15,122 bases of DNA from an uncultured Oscillospiraceae bacterium (GTDB lineage Bacteria; Bacillota; Clostridia; Oscillospirales; Ruminococcaceae), in NCBI GenBank assembly GCA_900543295.1, contig UQQY01000036.1, positions 1 to 15,122 on the forward strand, written 5' to 3'. Shown here one piece after another: positions 6,722-14,131 of the stretch. Every line of letters begins with the position of its first letter. Positions within the stretch are counted from its first letter, which is position 1. The position numbers and the translations under genes were made by a program. The notes below the pieces were generated by a model, which did not search any database, was not told the DNA's origin, and was given only the letters and a program-made list of their open reading frames with translations.

Positions 6722-7675
6722 CTACCACCGGTCCTCATCCCGGTTTTCCGGAATCACCGGCTCCATTGAAGCGATCGCCACCTCGATCTGATCGTCGTCC
6801 GGCTCAAATGTGGTCAGACGCTGAAGCATCAGACCCGGCCAGGAGATAATGCGCGTAAACAGGTTGTCATACCGCCCTGCAAGCTTAATCAGCTCATAGC
6901 CGACGCCCATAACAAGCGGAAGAGACGCGATTTTTAAAACCGTGCGCAGCCACAGGCTGTCCCATGTTACAACCGACGATACCAGAATGCTGATAATCAG
7001 CATCAGAATCATAAAGCTTGTGCCGCAGCGCGGATGAAAGCGAATCTGCTTTCTCACATTTTCGACCGTCAGCGGCAGCCCGTTTTCATAGCAGAAAATG
7101 GTTTTATGCTCCGCGCCATGATACTGGAACACACGGTGAATTTCTTTCATGCGCGTGACAAGCGCCAAGTAACCAATAAAAATGCCCATCTTGAGCACGC
7201 CCTCAATCAGAGACTTAAAGCCGTAAAGCGGGAAGAGCGTATCCAGCCCCTTGACGATCAGTGAAGGCAGCAGAACAAACAGCAGGATGCACGCCGCCAC
7301 GCCCAGCACCATGCCCGCAGCGGTAATGGCTTTCATCAAATGATCGCCGAACACGCGGTCGAGCCACCGCTCGAATTTCGACGGCTCGCCCTCCTCTTCC
7401 TCAAGGCCGGAGATCTCCGCCGATTTTCCAAGATAGCGGTATCCGAGCGCGATGCTCTGCACAAAATTGAACACACCGCGCACAATCGGGATTTTTCCGA
7501 TTATCCGCATAGGTTTGCTCACATTGAGCGGCGATACCGAAACGTCAATTTCACCGTCCGGTTTTCTGACCGCCATAGCGCTTTTATCAAGCCCGCGCAT
7601 CATTACGCCCTCGATCAGCGCCTGTCCGCCGATTCTGCTTTTAATAGGTGCTTCTGCCTTTTGCTGTTCGCTCAT
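6722..7675 (-). CDS. DUF1385 (YqhQ-like) membrane protein
   Basis: A 317-residue member of the DUF1385 family, whose molecular function I cannot state with confidence. Family hallmarks are present: GGQALIEGVMMRG (16-28), the HGAEHKTI segment (186-193) with neighbouring FQY, HPRCGTSF (214-221) and a C-terminal PGLMLQRLTTFEPDDDQIEVA (280-300). Four hydrophobic helices are visible, at about 116-141, 156-174, 220-238 and 246-266, so it is an inner-membrane protein. The conserved His/Cys/Glu residues between helices 2 and 3 hint at a metal or catalytic site, which is inference. Its ATG overlaps the kinase stop codon as ATGA, and prmC follows directly, so it is co-translated in the middle of a five-gene unit. 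Confidence 0.9.
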   Translation of the reverse strand: MSEQQKAEAPIKSRIGGQALIEGVMMRGLDKSAMAVRKPDGEIDVSVSPLNVSKPMRIIGKIPIVRGVFNFVQSIALGYRYLGKSAEISGLEEEEGEPSKFERWLDRVFGDHLMKAITAAGMVLGVAACILLFVLLPSLIVKGLDTLFPLYGFKSLIEGVLKMGIFIGYLALVTRMKEIHRVFQYHGAEHKTIFCYENGLPLTVENVRKQIRFHPRCGTSFMILMLIISILVSSVVTWDSLWLRTVLKIASLPLVMGVGYELIKLAGRYDNLFTRIISWPGLMLQRLTTFEPDDDQIEVAIASMEPVIPENRDEDRW

Positions 7676-9165
7676 TCCGATTGAATCCTTTCCTTGATTT
7701 CCGTCAGAGAAATTTCTTTTGTCGTTGTGATTTCCGGATCGCGCATTTCACCCTTTTTCAGATTGACCGGCAGACGGACGGTCACGCACGTCCCTTCGCC
7801 AAGCGTGCTCGCAATCAACAGCTCGCCGTCGTGGAGACGCACGATCTCATCCGCAATGGCAAGCCCGATACCGGAGCCGCGGCGCGTCTGATTCGCCTTA
7901 TAGAATTTGGTTTTAACCTTCGGCAGATCCTCCGGCGAGATACCGCAGCCGGTATCCGACACGCTGACGTCGATAAAGCCGTTCTGCTCCTGTACGGAAA
8001 CAGCGACCGTATCGCCTGCGTCGCAATATTTAACGGCGTTATCAATGATATTGATAAAAACCTGCTTTAGACGGCATCTGTCGCCGAATATGGGCGAAAC
8101 GGCCTCCGGCTCGTGATAGAGCAGGCGGATTTCGTCCCGCTCGGCGCGCTGCCTATAGATGAGCACAGCTTCGCCAACCTCCGCCAGAAGGTCTATGCGG
8201 CTTTTTACCAGAGTCATCCTTCCGCTTTGAATCCGCGAGAAATCCAAAAGCTCCTCCACCATGGAGGAGAGGCGCTCCGTCTCGCCGCTGATGACGGTAA
8301 GGCCGCGCTGCATCATCTCGCAGTCCTCCGGATCATCCCCGAGCGTTTCAAGCGTTTCGCTCCAGCCCTTGATGGCGGTAAGCGGCGTTCTAAGCTCGTG
8401 CGACACAGACGAGATAAAATCGTTTTTCATCTTTTCCGAAGCCGTGATCTCATCCGCCATATAGTTGATGACGTCGGTGAGATCGCCCATCTCGTCATCC
8501 GATTTTTTCTGGATGCGCGTGCTCATATCGCCGGTAGCAAAGCGCTTGGCGGCGGCAATTACCTCGCGCACAGGGATGACAATGGACTTGACAAAGTAAA
8601 GTCCCGATATGAGCACAAAGCCAATAATGACAATTACCACTGCAAAAAAGATCAGCATATACAAAAGAAGCTGACGATCCACGCTTTCCATGGATACGAC
8701 ATACCGCATGGCGGAATATTTCGCCGTAACGCTTGGAATCATGACGGTGATTGCCATGATTTTTTCACCGGACTGCGTTTTTCCGACATAGTACCCCATG
8801 CCGGAGGCGCTCTTCTGTGCCTCCTCGTAATCGGGCATTTCCTCCTGACGGGCGTAGGAGAATCCGCTTGAGGAGAGCACAACGTAGCCTTTGTGGTCAA
8901 TCGCAGTGATCTCAAATTTATCTTTTTCCTCCGAATTTTCAATCAAGTCGCGCAATTCGGCGTTAAAATCCACGGAATTGTCGTCCAGCACGCGCAGAAG
9001 AATGCCGGAGGCGATATTCGCGCGCGAAGTGAGCGCCGTTCGTGCCGCGGAATAATAGAGATTGTAAATGGAAAAGGAAAATGCCGCTGCGGCAAGCAGG
9101 ATGATCGCCAAAATGATGCTCAGGCTGTTTAAAATCCACCGCTGCGTAATGCTCTTTACCGCCAT
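7672..9165 (-). CDS. Membrane sensor histidine kinase (HAMP-HisKA-HATPase)
   Basis: Transmembrane kinase of a two-component pair with the OmpR-type regulator just upstream. Domains in the 497-residue protein: transmembrane helix 1 at about 12-34; an extracellular sensor region of about 130 residues (35-166) resembling a dCache/PAS-like fold (AIDHKGYVVLSSS); transmembrane helix 2 at about 167-192; HAMP at about 192-245; HisKA with the phospho-acceptor His256 in SSVSHELRTPLTAIKGWSE; then the N box (NIIDNAVKY, 372-380), G1 (DTGCGI, 404-409) and G2 (RGSGIGLAI, 429-437) of the ATPase domain. The C-terminus extends about 30 residues beyond the usual end (MRDPEITTTKEISLTEIKE). AGGAGGG 7 bases before ATG supports the start. 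It overlaps the DUF1385 gene by 4 bases. The signal sensed is unknown. Confidence 0.94.
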   Translation of the reverse strand: MAVKSITQRWILNSLSIILAIILLAAAAFSFSIYNLYYSAARTALTSRANIASGILLRVLDDNSVDFNAELRDLIENSEEKDKFEITAIDHKGYVVLSSSGFSYARQEEMPDYEEAQKSASGMGYYVGKTQSGEKIMAITVMIPSVTAKYSAMRYVVSMESVDRQLLLYMLIFFAVVIVIIGFVLISGLYFVKSIVIPVREVIAAAKRFATGDMSTRIQKKSDDEMGDLTDVINYMADEITASEKMKNDFISSVSHELRTPLTAIKGWSETLETLGDDPEDCEMMQRGLTVISGETERLSSMVEELLDFSRIQSGRMTLVKSRIDLLAEVGEAVLIYRQRAERDEIRLLYHEPEAVSPIFGDRCRLKQVFINIIDNAVKYCDAGDTVAVSVQEQNGFIDVSVSDTGCGISPEDLPKVKTKFYKANQTRRGSGIGLAIADEIVRLHDGELLIASTLGEGTCVTVRLPVNLKKGEMRDPEITTTKEISLTEIKERIQSE

Positions 9166-9229
9166 TTACAATCCCTCCTCTTTGTAAAAAGTCATCAGAA
9201 TGCGGAAAAACCGTCTCAATCTGCGGCGG

Positions 9230-9928
9230 TTATTCCTGCCACTTGTACCCATATCCCCAGACCGTCAGCAAATGCTGCGGCTTTGAAGGCTCCTCCTCAA
9301 TTTTCATACGGAGACGGCGGACGTTTACGTCCACGATTTTTTCATCGCCGTAATAGTCCTCTCCCCATATATCGTCAAGGATACGGTTTCGCTCAAGCGC
9401 GATCCCCTTATTTTTGATAAACAGCTCCATAAGCTGGTATTCCACCTGTGTAAGCTCGACAGCCTTTCCGCCGCGCATCAGCGTGCGGCTGCGGGGGTTT
9501 AAGACAAAGTCGCCGGAAACCAAAGGCGTGGAAGCGCCGCGCCGCAGCGACTTTGCAAGCAGGACGCGGCGGTAAATCGCCTCCACGCGGGCGACCAGCT
9601 CCGACGGAGAAAACGGCTTTACCACATAGTCGTCCGCGCCAAGAGTCAGCCCCTTCACCTTGTCCTCCTCCTGCGACTTTGCCGTCAGCATGACGATTCC
9701 TACGCAGTTTGAACGCTGCCGCAGCTCCTTGCAGACGGTAAAGCCGTCGATTCCCGGCATCATGATGTCGAGAAGTGCCACGTCGAAATCGCCGCCGTCC
9801 GAACCGAAGACGCGCAGCGCTTCCTCCCCGCTTGAAACTGCGACCGTCGTATAACCGCTTCTTTGCAGGTTGATTACCACAAAGTCGCGGATGGCGGACT
9901 CATCCTCGCAGACTAAAATTTTTTTCAC
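9230..9928 (-). CDS. OmpR/PhoB-family response regulator
   Basis: DNA-binding transcription factor, partner of the neighbouring kinase. Receiver domain, residues 1-115: acidic pocket Glu8-Asp9, phospho-acceptor Asp54 (LLDIMMPGIDGF), Thr82 and Lys104 (VVKPF). The C-terminal winged helix, about 135-231, has ELTQVEYQLMELFIKNKG, VDVNVRRLRMKIE and the terminal TVWGYGYKW, typical of the OmpR class. Length, 232 residues, is standard. The start is GTG at 9928 with GGGGG 7 bases before it; an ATG two bases earlier is in another frame and is immediately stopped (ATGTGA), so GTG is the real start. It follows the lipoprotein gene by 12 bases and precedes the kinase by 64 bases. Confidence 0.96.
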   Translation of the reverse strand: MKKILVCEDESAIRDFVVINLQRSGYTTVAVSSGEEALRVFGSDGGDFDVALLDIMMPGIDGFTVCKELRQRSNCVGIVMLTAKSQEEDKVKGLTLGADDYVVKPFSPSELVARVEAIYRRVLLAKSLRRGASTPLVSGDFVLNPRSRTLMRGGKAVELTQVEYQLMELFIKNKGIALERNRILDDIWGEDYYGDEKIVDVNVRRLRMKIEEEPSKPQHLLTVWGYGYKWQE

Positions 9929-9940
9929 ATCAATTCCCCC

Positions 9941-11257
9941 TTACTGCGTATACAGGCTGAAACACGCCTGAACCGTATCGCTGCTCAGCACAAGCGACGC
10001 GTCGTCGCTGTAAAACTTTTGCGCATATATAATCTGACCGTTGTTGCGAAGCGTAGTATAGCCGGAAAGGCCTTCGCGGAATTCGCTTCTTTTAAACACA
10101 CGGATGGACAATAGGCGCGCCGTCGGCTCCATGCCGCCGTCATAGCGGTAAAAGGTAAGCTCGCTGTCCGCAGAGGAGAAGACTGGCGTAACCCTTCCGA
10201 TCCACTCGTCCGGCAGCGTAAAAAGGAACCCCAGCGTATACGCCACATACGAGGTTTTTTTAACGAGCAGTCCGTTTTCCGTACAAATATTCCACCGCGT
10301 AAAATACTCCTGCTCATGCGGCGCGGCGTCTTCATAACCGTTTGCAACTACGCGCGTTGGAATTTCAACGATTCCGTCCGCATCAATATCCGCGCTGAAC
10401 ACCGCATGGTTTCGGGCGGTCTCGTCAATATAGGAAAGCTCTTCCGTCGGCGAATACAAAAGATTTTGTATATTGCCGCCGTCGTAGACCAGAATTTCTG
10501 TCGTATAGCGGTTCGTCCCGCTTACTCCGTCGAGGTAGACGGCCTGTCTGCCGTCCGCCAGATCGCCGATTACGATGTTTCGGTAGGAAGACACGTTCGG
10601 ATCCATCTCCGTCCGTCCCATGGGACGCGCGCTGCCCTGACTCGAAATCTGATAAGCCTGCGCCATGCGGCGGCCGCTTTTTACGTCCAGTGAAATGACG
10701 AACAGCTCCGTATAGCTGTCCTTGTTCAGATTGCAGGCAACGTAATCAAGACAGGTAATGCGCTGCGCTGTTTCTTCAAGCCGTCCGTCCTGATAGCGGT
10801 ATACTACGACCAGCTTCTCTGTGTTTCCGGAAAGATTGAATCCGATAACCAGAAAGGTACTCCCGTTTGACTGGATAAAGTTCACCTTGTCCACATCCGC
10901 AGCGGAAACGCCCGCATCATAGACGGATACCCATCCGTCCTTTGTCTGATCGAGCACGTTGATGCGCAGATTCATGGTAACATTGACCGTATCGGTATTT
11001 TCGTAAAAAACAATAGCCTCCTGCGTCTGCTCCTCGTCAATGTTGGCAATCAAAAAGGCGGAGGTAAAATCGCCGGTGCGCGGATACTTCAGCGTAATAT
11101 TCTTGCCGACGCTCGCCTGAAGCGCGGCATAAATTTCATTTTGCTGATCGGAGAGTTTCGGCGGCTTCAGCATTCCGTCAATCCCGGTTTGCCCATAAGC
11201 GCAGCCGGACAGCGTCAGCGATGTGCACAGAAGCAGCGCAAGCAGAATGCGTTTCAC
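9941..11257 (-). CDS. Uncharacterised secreted lipoprotein, possible beta-propeller
   Basis: I do not recognise a named family. The 438-residue protein begins with a lipoprotein signal peptide (MKRILLALLLCTSLTLSGC) with lipobox L-S-G-C and acylated Cys19, so it should be anchored outside the cytoplasmic membrane. The mature part has recurring blade-like segments about 50-60 residues apart, each pairing an acidic turn with a beta strand: FLIANIDEEQTQEAIVFY (68-85), ACNLNKDSYTELFVISLD (174-191), IVIGDLADGRQAVYLDG (228-244) and FSADIDADGIVEIP (287-300). These resemble FG-GAP/VCBS-type beta-propeller repeats with a DxDxDG calcium-like loop; that is inference. The C-terminal 100 or so residues look like a separate domain. 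Start is GTG with AAGGAGGG 7 bases before it. It heads the operon with the two-component system. Confidence 0.85.
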   Translation of the reverse strand: MKRILLALLLCTSLTLSGCAYGQTGIDGMLKPPKLSDQQNEIYAALQASVGKNITLKYPRTGDFTSAFLIANIDEEQTQEAIVFYENTDTVNVTMNLRINVLDQTKDGWVSVYDAGVSAADVDKVNFIQSNGSTFLVIGFNLSGNTEKLVVVYRYQDGRLEETAQRITCLDYVACNLNKDSYTELFVISLDVKSGRRMAQAYQISSQGSARPMGRTEMDPNVSSYRNIVIGDLADGRQAVYLDGVSGTNRYTTEILVYDGGNIQNLLYSPTEELSYIDETARNHAVFSADIDADGIVEIPTRVVANGYEDAAPHEQEYFTRWNICTENGLLVKKTSYVAYTLGFLFTLPDEWIGRVTPVFSSADSELTFYRYDGGMEPTARLLSIRVFKRSEFREGLSGYTTLRNNGQIIYAQKFYSDDASLVLSSDTVQACFSLYTQ

Positions 11258-11283
11258 GGCATTTCCCTCCTTCTTCTAAATCG

Positions 11284-11308
11284 GCAGACAGCAAAAAACG
11301 CTTTCTGC
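11284..11308 (-). other. Hairpin in the leader of the lipoprotein gene
   Basis: On the minus strand GCAGAAAGC (11308-11300) can pair with GCTGTCTGC (11292-11284) with one A-G mismatch, leaving a T-rich 7-base loop. It sits between the predicted transcription start and the ribosome binding site. No T tract follows, so it is not a terminator; it may stabilise or shield the leader. Confidence 0.35.
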
Positions 11309-11332
11309 TACAGATTTCATTGCATTGTCATC

Positions 11333-11341
11333 ATTATAGCA
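11333..11341 (-). promoter_or_regulatory. Extended -10 promoter of the lipoprotein/two-component operon
   Basis: The minus strand shows TGC followed by a perfect TATAAT (11338-11333), an extended -10. The region 17 bases upstream has no good -35 box, which extended -10 promoters tolerate. The predicted start near 11326 gives a leader of about 70 bases before the GTG. The interval 11258-11448 otherwise holds A/T-rich sequence without a gene. Confidence 0.6.
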
Positions 11342-11448
11342 CATCCGGTTCAGAAATCCTATGCCGAAACGAAAAAACAACCGTTCTTTTTTTAAATTTT
11401 TTGTAACGCCGCAAAAAGGCTGTCAAATCATAGCGGAAGACAGACGAT

Positions 11449-11497
11449 AAAAAAGCACAGTGAAGAAATTTCTTAAACGGAAAATCCTTCGCTGTGC
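11449..11497 (-). terminator. Intrinsic terminator of the SpoIID-like gene
   Basis: On the minus strand an 11-bp stem, GCACAGCGAAG (11497-11487) with CTTCACTGTGC (11465-11455), has one G-T pair and a 21-base loop and is followed by six Ts (11454-11449). It lies 26 bases after the spoIID-like stop codon and separates that gene from the lipoprotein operon. Confidence 0.75.
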
Positions 11498-11523
11498 CAC
11501 GAAAAAGCCGCCGCGCCCAAAGC

Positions 11524-12486
11524 TTATATCCCGCGGATAGTCACGCCGGTATAATAGTGCAGCAGAATCTGTTCATAGGTCTCGCCCTGCCTTGCTAAGA
11601 AATCCGCGCCGTACTGGCTCATTCCGACGCCATGTCCCCGTCCGCGCGTGATAACGGTAAAGGTGTCGTCCGAAAGGGTGACGGTAAAATTGGCGGAAGC
11701 CAGTGAAAGCGCATCGCGCAGGGCAGTCCCCTTGACAGAAACGCCGCCGACCGCGACAGAGAGAACGGTTCCGGAATCGCTTCTCTCCGGCGCGCCGAAC
11801 CAATCGGCGGGAGAATCAGAAAGAGCGGTCCCATTTAAAAGCGGCAAAAGCGCTTCTTTCATCTGGACGGTGGTAAACGTTTTTTCCGCCAGAAAAGAGG
11901 GAGAAAGCTCATCCCCGGCGCTGTCCGCCGGAACAAGGTAGGAGACGGAAGAGCCGAATAAATTGGCTGCATCCTCTGTTCTTCCGCCCGACACCGCATG
12001 AAACACCGCCATAACCGGTTCGCCGCCGCTGACCAGAATTTTATCGATAACCGCGCTGACCGCCTCGGTGAGCTTTGCCTCATAGGCGTCAAACTGATCG
12101 CCCCACTGGGCCTTTCGTCCCTCCAAGTCCAGATACCCCTGACACTCGGCGGGATCTGTAGAAAGATACGCCTCCCCGCTTCCGGAGCTGCTGTTAAACT
12201 TTTGGTTAATCCGGTACAGCGCATAGGAATGCGCCGCAACGGCCTGCGCCTTCAGCGCTTCCGTATGATAGGAAAGCGGCATCTCCGCGGCTACGACCCC
12301 TTTGATGTAATCCAGCGGAGAAAGCTTCATCACCTCGCCGGTCTGAGCGTTTTTAACCAGATAATAGGAGCCGTTTAATTCCTCCCGCTGTCCGGTCAGA
12401 GGAGCCTGTCCGTTTGTAAACGCCAGAGCGGGCGTTAAAAGCAGCAGGAGAAACAATGCGCAGAATCCTGCAAAGAAACGTTTCAT
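11524..12486 (-). CDS. SpoIID/LytB-domain protein (peptidoglycan-remodelling, sporulation-type)
   Basis: Resembles stage II sporulation protein D, a membrane-linked lytic transglycosylase that trims peptidoglycan during engulfment. With the start used here it is 320 residues. A signal peptide or membrane anchor covers residues 1-22 (MKRFFAGFCALFLLLLLTPALA). Family motifs: VVAAEMPLSYHTEALKAQAVAA (64-85, with Glu68 as the probable catalytic acid), HSYALYR (86-92), DPAECQGYLD (111-120), FHAVSGGRTEDA (162-173) and the C-terminal GRGHGVGMSQYGADF. The frame is open further upstream, but AAGGAAG lies 7 bases before the ATG at 12486, which starts a clean signal peptide; an ATG two codons earlier is also possible. 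It stands alone, divergent from citrate synthase, not in the usual murA-spoIID-spoIIQ setting, so it may be a paralogue rather than SpoIID itself. Confidence 0.88.
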   Translation of the reverse strand: MKRFFAGFCALFLLLLLTPALAFTNGQAPLTGQREELNGSYYLVKNAQTGEVMKLSPLDYIKGVVAAEMPLSYHTEALKAQAVAAHSYALYRINQKFNSSSGSGEAYLSTDPAECQGYLDLEGRKAQWGDQFDAYEAKLTEAVSAVIDKILVSGGEPVMAVFHAVSGGRTEDAANLFGSSVSYLVPADSAGDELSPSFLAEKTFTTVQMKEALLPLLNGTALSDSPADWFGAPERSDSGTVLSVAVGGVSVKGTALRDALSLASANFTVTLSDDTFTVITRGRGHGVGMSQYGADFLARQGETYEQILLHYYTGVTIRGI

Positions 12487-12615
12487 GTCCATACTTCCTT
12501 TCAATGTTGAACAAAATATTTTTATTTCCTGCAAAAACAGGCGGATATTCTCGCTGAACTTTGTAATTTCACAGAGCTTTTTGAATAATCGTCCTATAAA
12601 TCTTTCAAATTTTGA

Positions 12616-12644
12616 TTGACGAAATGAAAAAGATGCTGTACAAT
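12616..12644 (+). promoter_or_regulatory. Sigma-A promoter of the citrate synthase gene
   Basis: TTGACG (12616-12621), a 17-base spacer and TACAAT (12639-12644) preceded by TG. Transcription would start near 12651. This is one of the best promoters in the window. The shared 212-base divergent region with the spoIID-like gene shows no equally clear promoter on the minus strand. Confidence 0.82.
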
Positions 12645-12655
12645 AGATTTTACTG

Positions 12656-12680
12656 CGGCAAAGCGTAAAATTGCCGTTTT
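12656..12680 (+). other. Leader hairpin with short T tract before citrate synthase
   Basis: CGGCAA (12656-12661) pairs with TTGCCG (12671-12676) around a 9-base loop and is followed by TTTT (12677-12680). It lies within the first 30 bases of the predicted transcript and ends just upstream of the ribosome binding site. Too weak to call a terminator; it could be a weak attenuator or a 5'-stabilising hairpin. Confidence 0.35.
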
Positions 12681-12698
12681 GAAAAAGGGGGAAACCAG

Positions 12699-14054
12699 AT
12701 GCACAGGGAGGCAACCATCATTGCGGGTATTCAAGATTTATGCGAGGAATTCCGCAGATATAACAAAATAGACGATGAATTGTACGAACGCTTCGACGTC
12801 AAGCGCGGTCTGCGCAATCAGGACGGAACCGGCGTTATGGCGGGCCTTACGCAGATTTGTAACGTACACGGCTACGTTGTAAACGAGGGCGAGCGCGAAT
12901 CGGTAGAGGGCGACCTCTATTACCGTGGATACAATATAAAGGATCTGGTGAAAAATACGCAGGAGGAGGAACGCTTCGGATTTGAAGAGGTCATCTATCT
13001 CCTGATATTCGGCATTCTGCCGAACGAGGAACAGCTTGCGCTGCTCAGGCGGGTGCTTTCACATTTTTACTATCTTCCGGAGGGTTTTTTTGAGGATATG
13101 ATGCTCAAAGCGCCCTCCGCCAATATCATGAACAAGCTTGCCCGCAGCGTGCTTTCGCTTTATTCCTATGACGAAAATCCGGAGAATCTCTCGCTTGAAT
13201 CGGAAATCGGAAAAGCGCTGCAAATCATCGCGCGCATGGGCAACATTGCGATCAAGGCCTATCAGGTGAAACGCCGCTTTTTCGACGGCCAGACCATGTA
13301 TCTGCATCCGGAGCAGCCCGGTCTTTCCATCGCGGAGGAGATTCTCTCCCTGCTGCGCGGCGACCGGATTTATACAAAAGAAGAAGCGCTGATGCTGGAT
13401 TTGTGCCTGATGCTGCACGCGGAGCACGGCGGCGGCAATAACTCGACCTTTGCCTGCCGCGTGCTCTCCTCCTCGCACACGGACGCATATTCCGCCTACG
13501 GCGGCGCAATCGGCGCATTGAAGGGCCCTCTGCACGGCGGCGCCAATTTGCAGGTTGTCCGCATGGTGGAGGACATCAAGGCGCACGTGCCGAACTGTGC
13601 GGACCGCGGCGCAGTCGCGGACTATCTTACGCGAATCTTAAAAAAAGAGGCGGGCGACGGCAGCGGAAAAATCTACGGCATGGGACACGCGGTTTACACG
13701 CTTTCCGATCCGCGCGCCGTTTTGTTCAAGCAGTATGCCTTTAAGATGGCGGAGAACACCGCCTACGCGGAGGACTTCCGGCTGCTCAGCCTGATTGAGG
13801 AGCTGACGCCGGAGCTGATGGCCCAAAAAGGCGTGAGCAAGCCGATGTGCGCAAACGTCGACCTCTATTCCGGTTTTGTTTACAAAATGCTCGACATTCC
13901 GGAGGATCTGTTCACGCCGCTGTTCGCGGTGTCACGTATTGTCGGCTGGAGCGCGCACCGCATTGAGGAGCTTTCCACAGGCAACCGCATCATTCGTCCG
14001 GCATACAAATCGGTCTCCCGCCCGCAGAAATATGTACCCATTCTGGAAAGATGA
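12699..14054 (+). CDS. Citrate synthase (citrate/2-methylcitrate synthase family)
   Basis: Condenses oxaloacetate with acetyl-CoA to give citrate. The 451-residue protein belongs to the longer bacterial clade. Signature segments: LMLHAEHGGGNNSTF (237-251), GPLHGGAN (276-283) with active-site His279, IYGMGHAVY (325-333) with His330, NVDLYSG (386-392) with the catalytic Asp388, and substrate-binding Arg413 and Arg421 near VSRIVGWSAHRIEE. All three catalytic residues expected of the Si-type enzyme are present. GGGGGA about 6 bases before ATG supports the start. It has its own promoter and terminator, with no aconitase or isocitrate dehydrogenase beside it, so a role in glutamate supply through a partial citric acid cycle is inference. 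Methylcitrate synthase activity cannot be excluded. Confidence 0.96.
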   Translation: MHREATIIAGIQDLCEEFRRYNKIDDELYERFDVKRGLRNQDGTGVMAGLTQICNVHGYVVNEGERESVEGDLYYRGYNIKDLVKNTQEEERFGFEEVIYLLIFGILPNEEQLALLRRVLSHFYYLPEGFFEDMMLKAPSANIMNKLARSVLSLYSYDENPENLSLESEIGKALQIIARMGNIAIKAYQVKRRFFDGQTMYLHPEQPGLSIAEEILSLLRGDRIYTKEEALMLDLCLMLHAEHGGGNNSTFACRVLSSSHTDAYSAYGGAIGALKGPLHGGANLQVVRMVEDIKAHVPNCADRGAVADYLTRILKKEAGDGSGKIYGMGHAVYTLSDPRAVLFKQYAFKMAENTAYAEDFRLLSLIEELTPELMAQKGVSKPMCANVDLYSGFVYKMLDIPEDLFTPLFAVSRIVGWSAHRIEELSTGNRIIRPAYKSVSRPQKYVPILER

Positions 14055-14083
14055 CAGGGCGCGGCCATATGTTTTGATACAGC

Positions 14084-14117
14084 AAAGCATCCCCGCCTTG
14101 CAAAGCGGGGATGCTTT
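14084..14117. terminator. Strong hairpin terminator between citrate synthase and the microprotein gene
   Basis: A perfect 13-bp stem (14084-14096 paired with 14105-14117) with an 8-base loop lies 29 bases after the citrate synthase stop codon and 14 bases after the stop of the convergent small gene. The T tract is short on both sides (TTTCTT on plus, TTTGCT on minus), so it may serve both genes; the plus direction looks slightly better. Confidence 0.75.
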
Positions 14118-14131
14118 CTTATAAACGCGGC

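Noticed and set aside
8113..8871. Long open frame (252 codons) on the plus strand opposite the kinase gene
   Set aside because: It lies wholly antisense to a well-defined histidine kinase, has no ribosome binding site and no recognisable domain; it is a shadow of codon bias in GC-rich DNA.
9200..9232. Hairpin AACCG/CGGTT with TTTTT between the response regulator and kinase genes
   Set aside because: Only 5 bp of stem with a 13-base loop. Too weak to call a terminator, and it would split a two-component pair.
12493..12615. Promoter for the SpoIID-like gene, including a sigma-E type
   Set aside because: A/T-rich fragments such as GAATATC and TTGCAG occur, but none has a matching second box at the right spacing.
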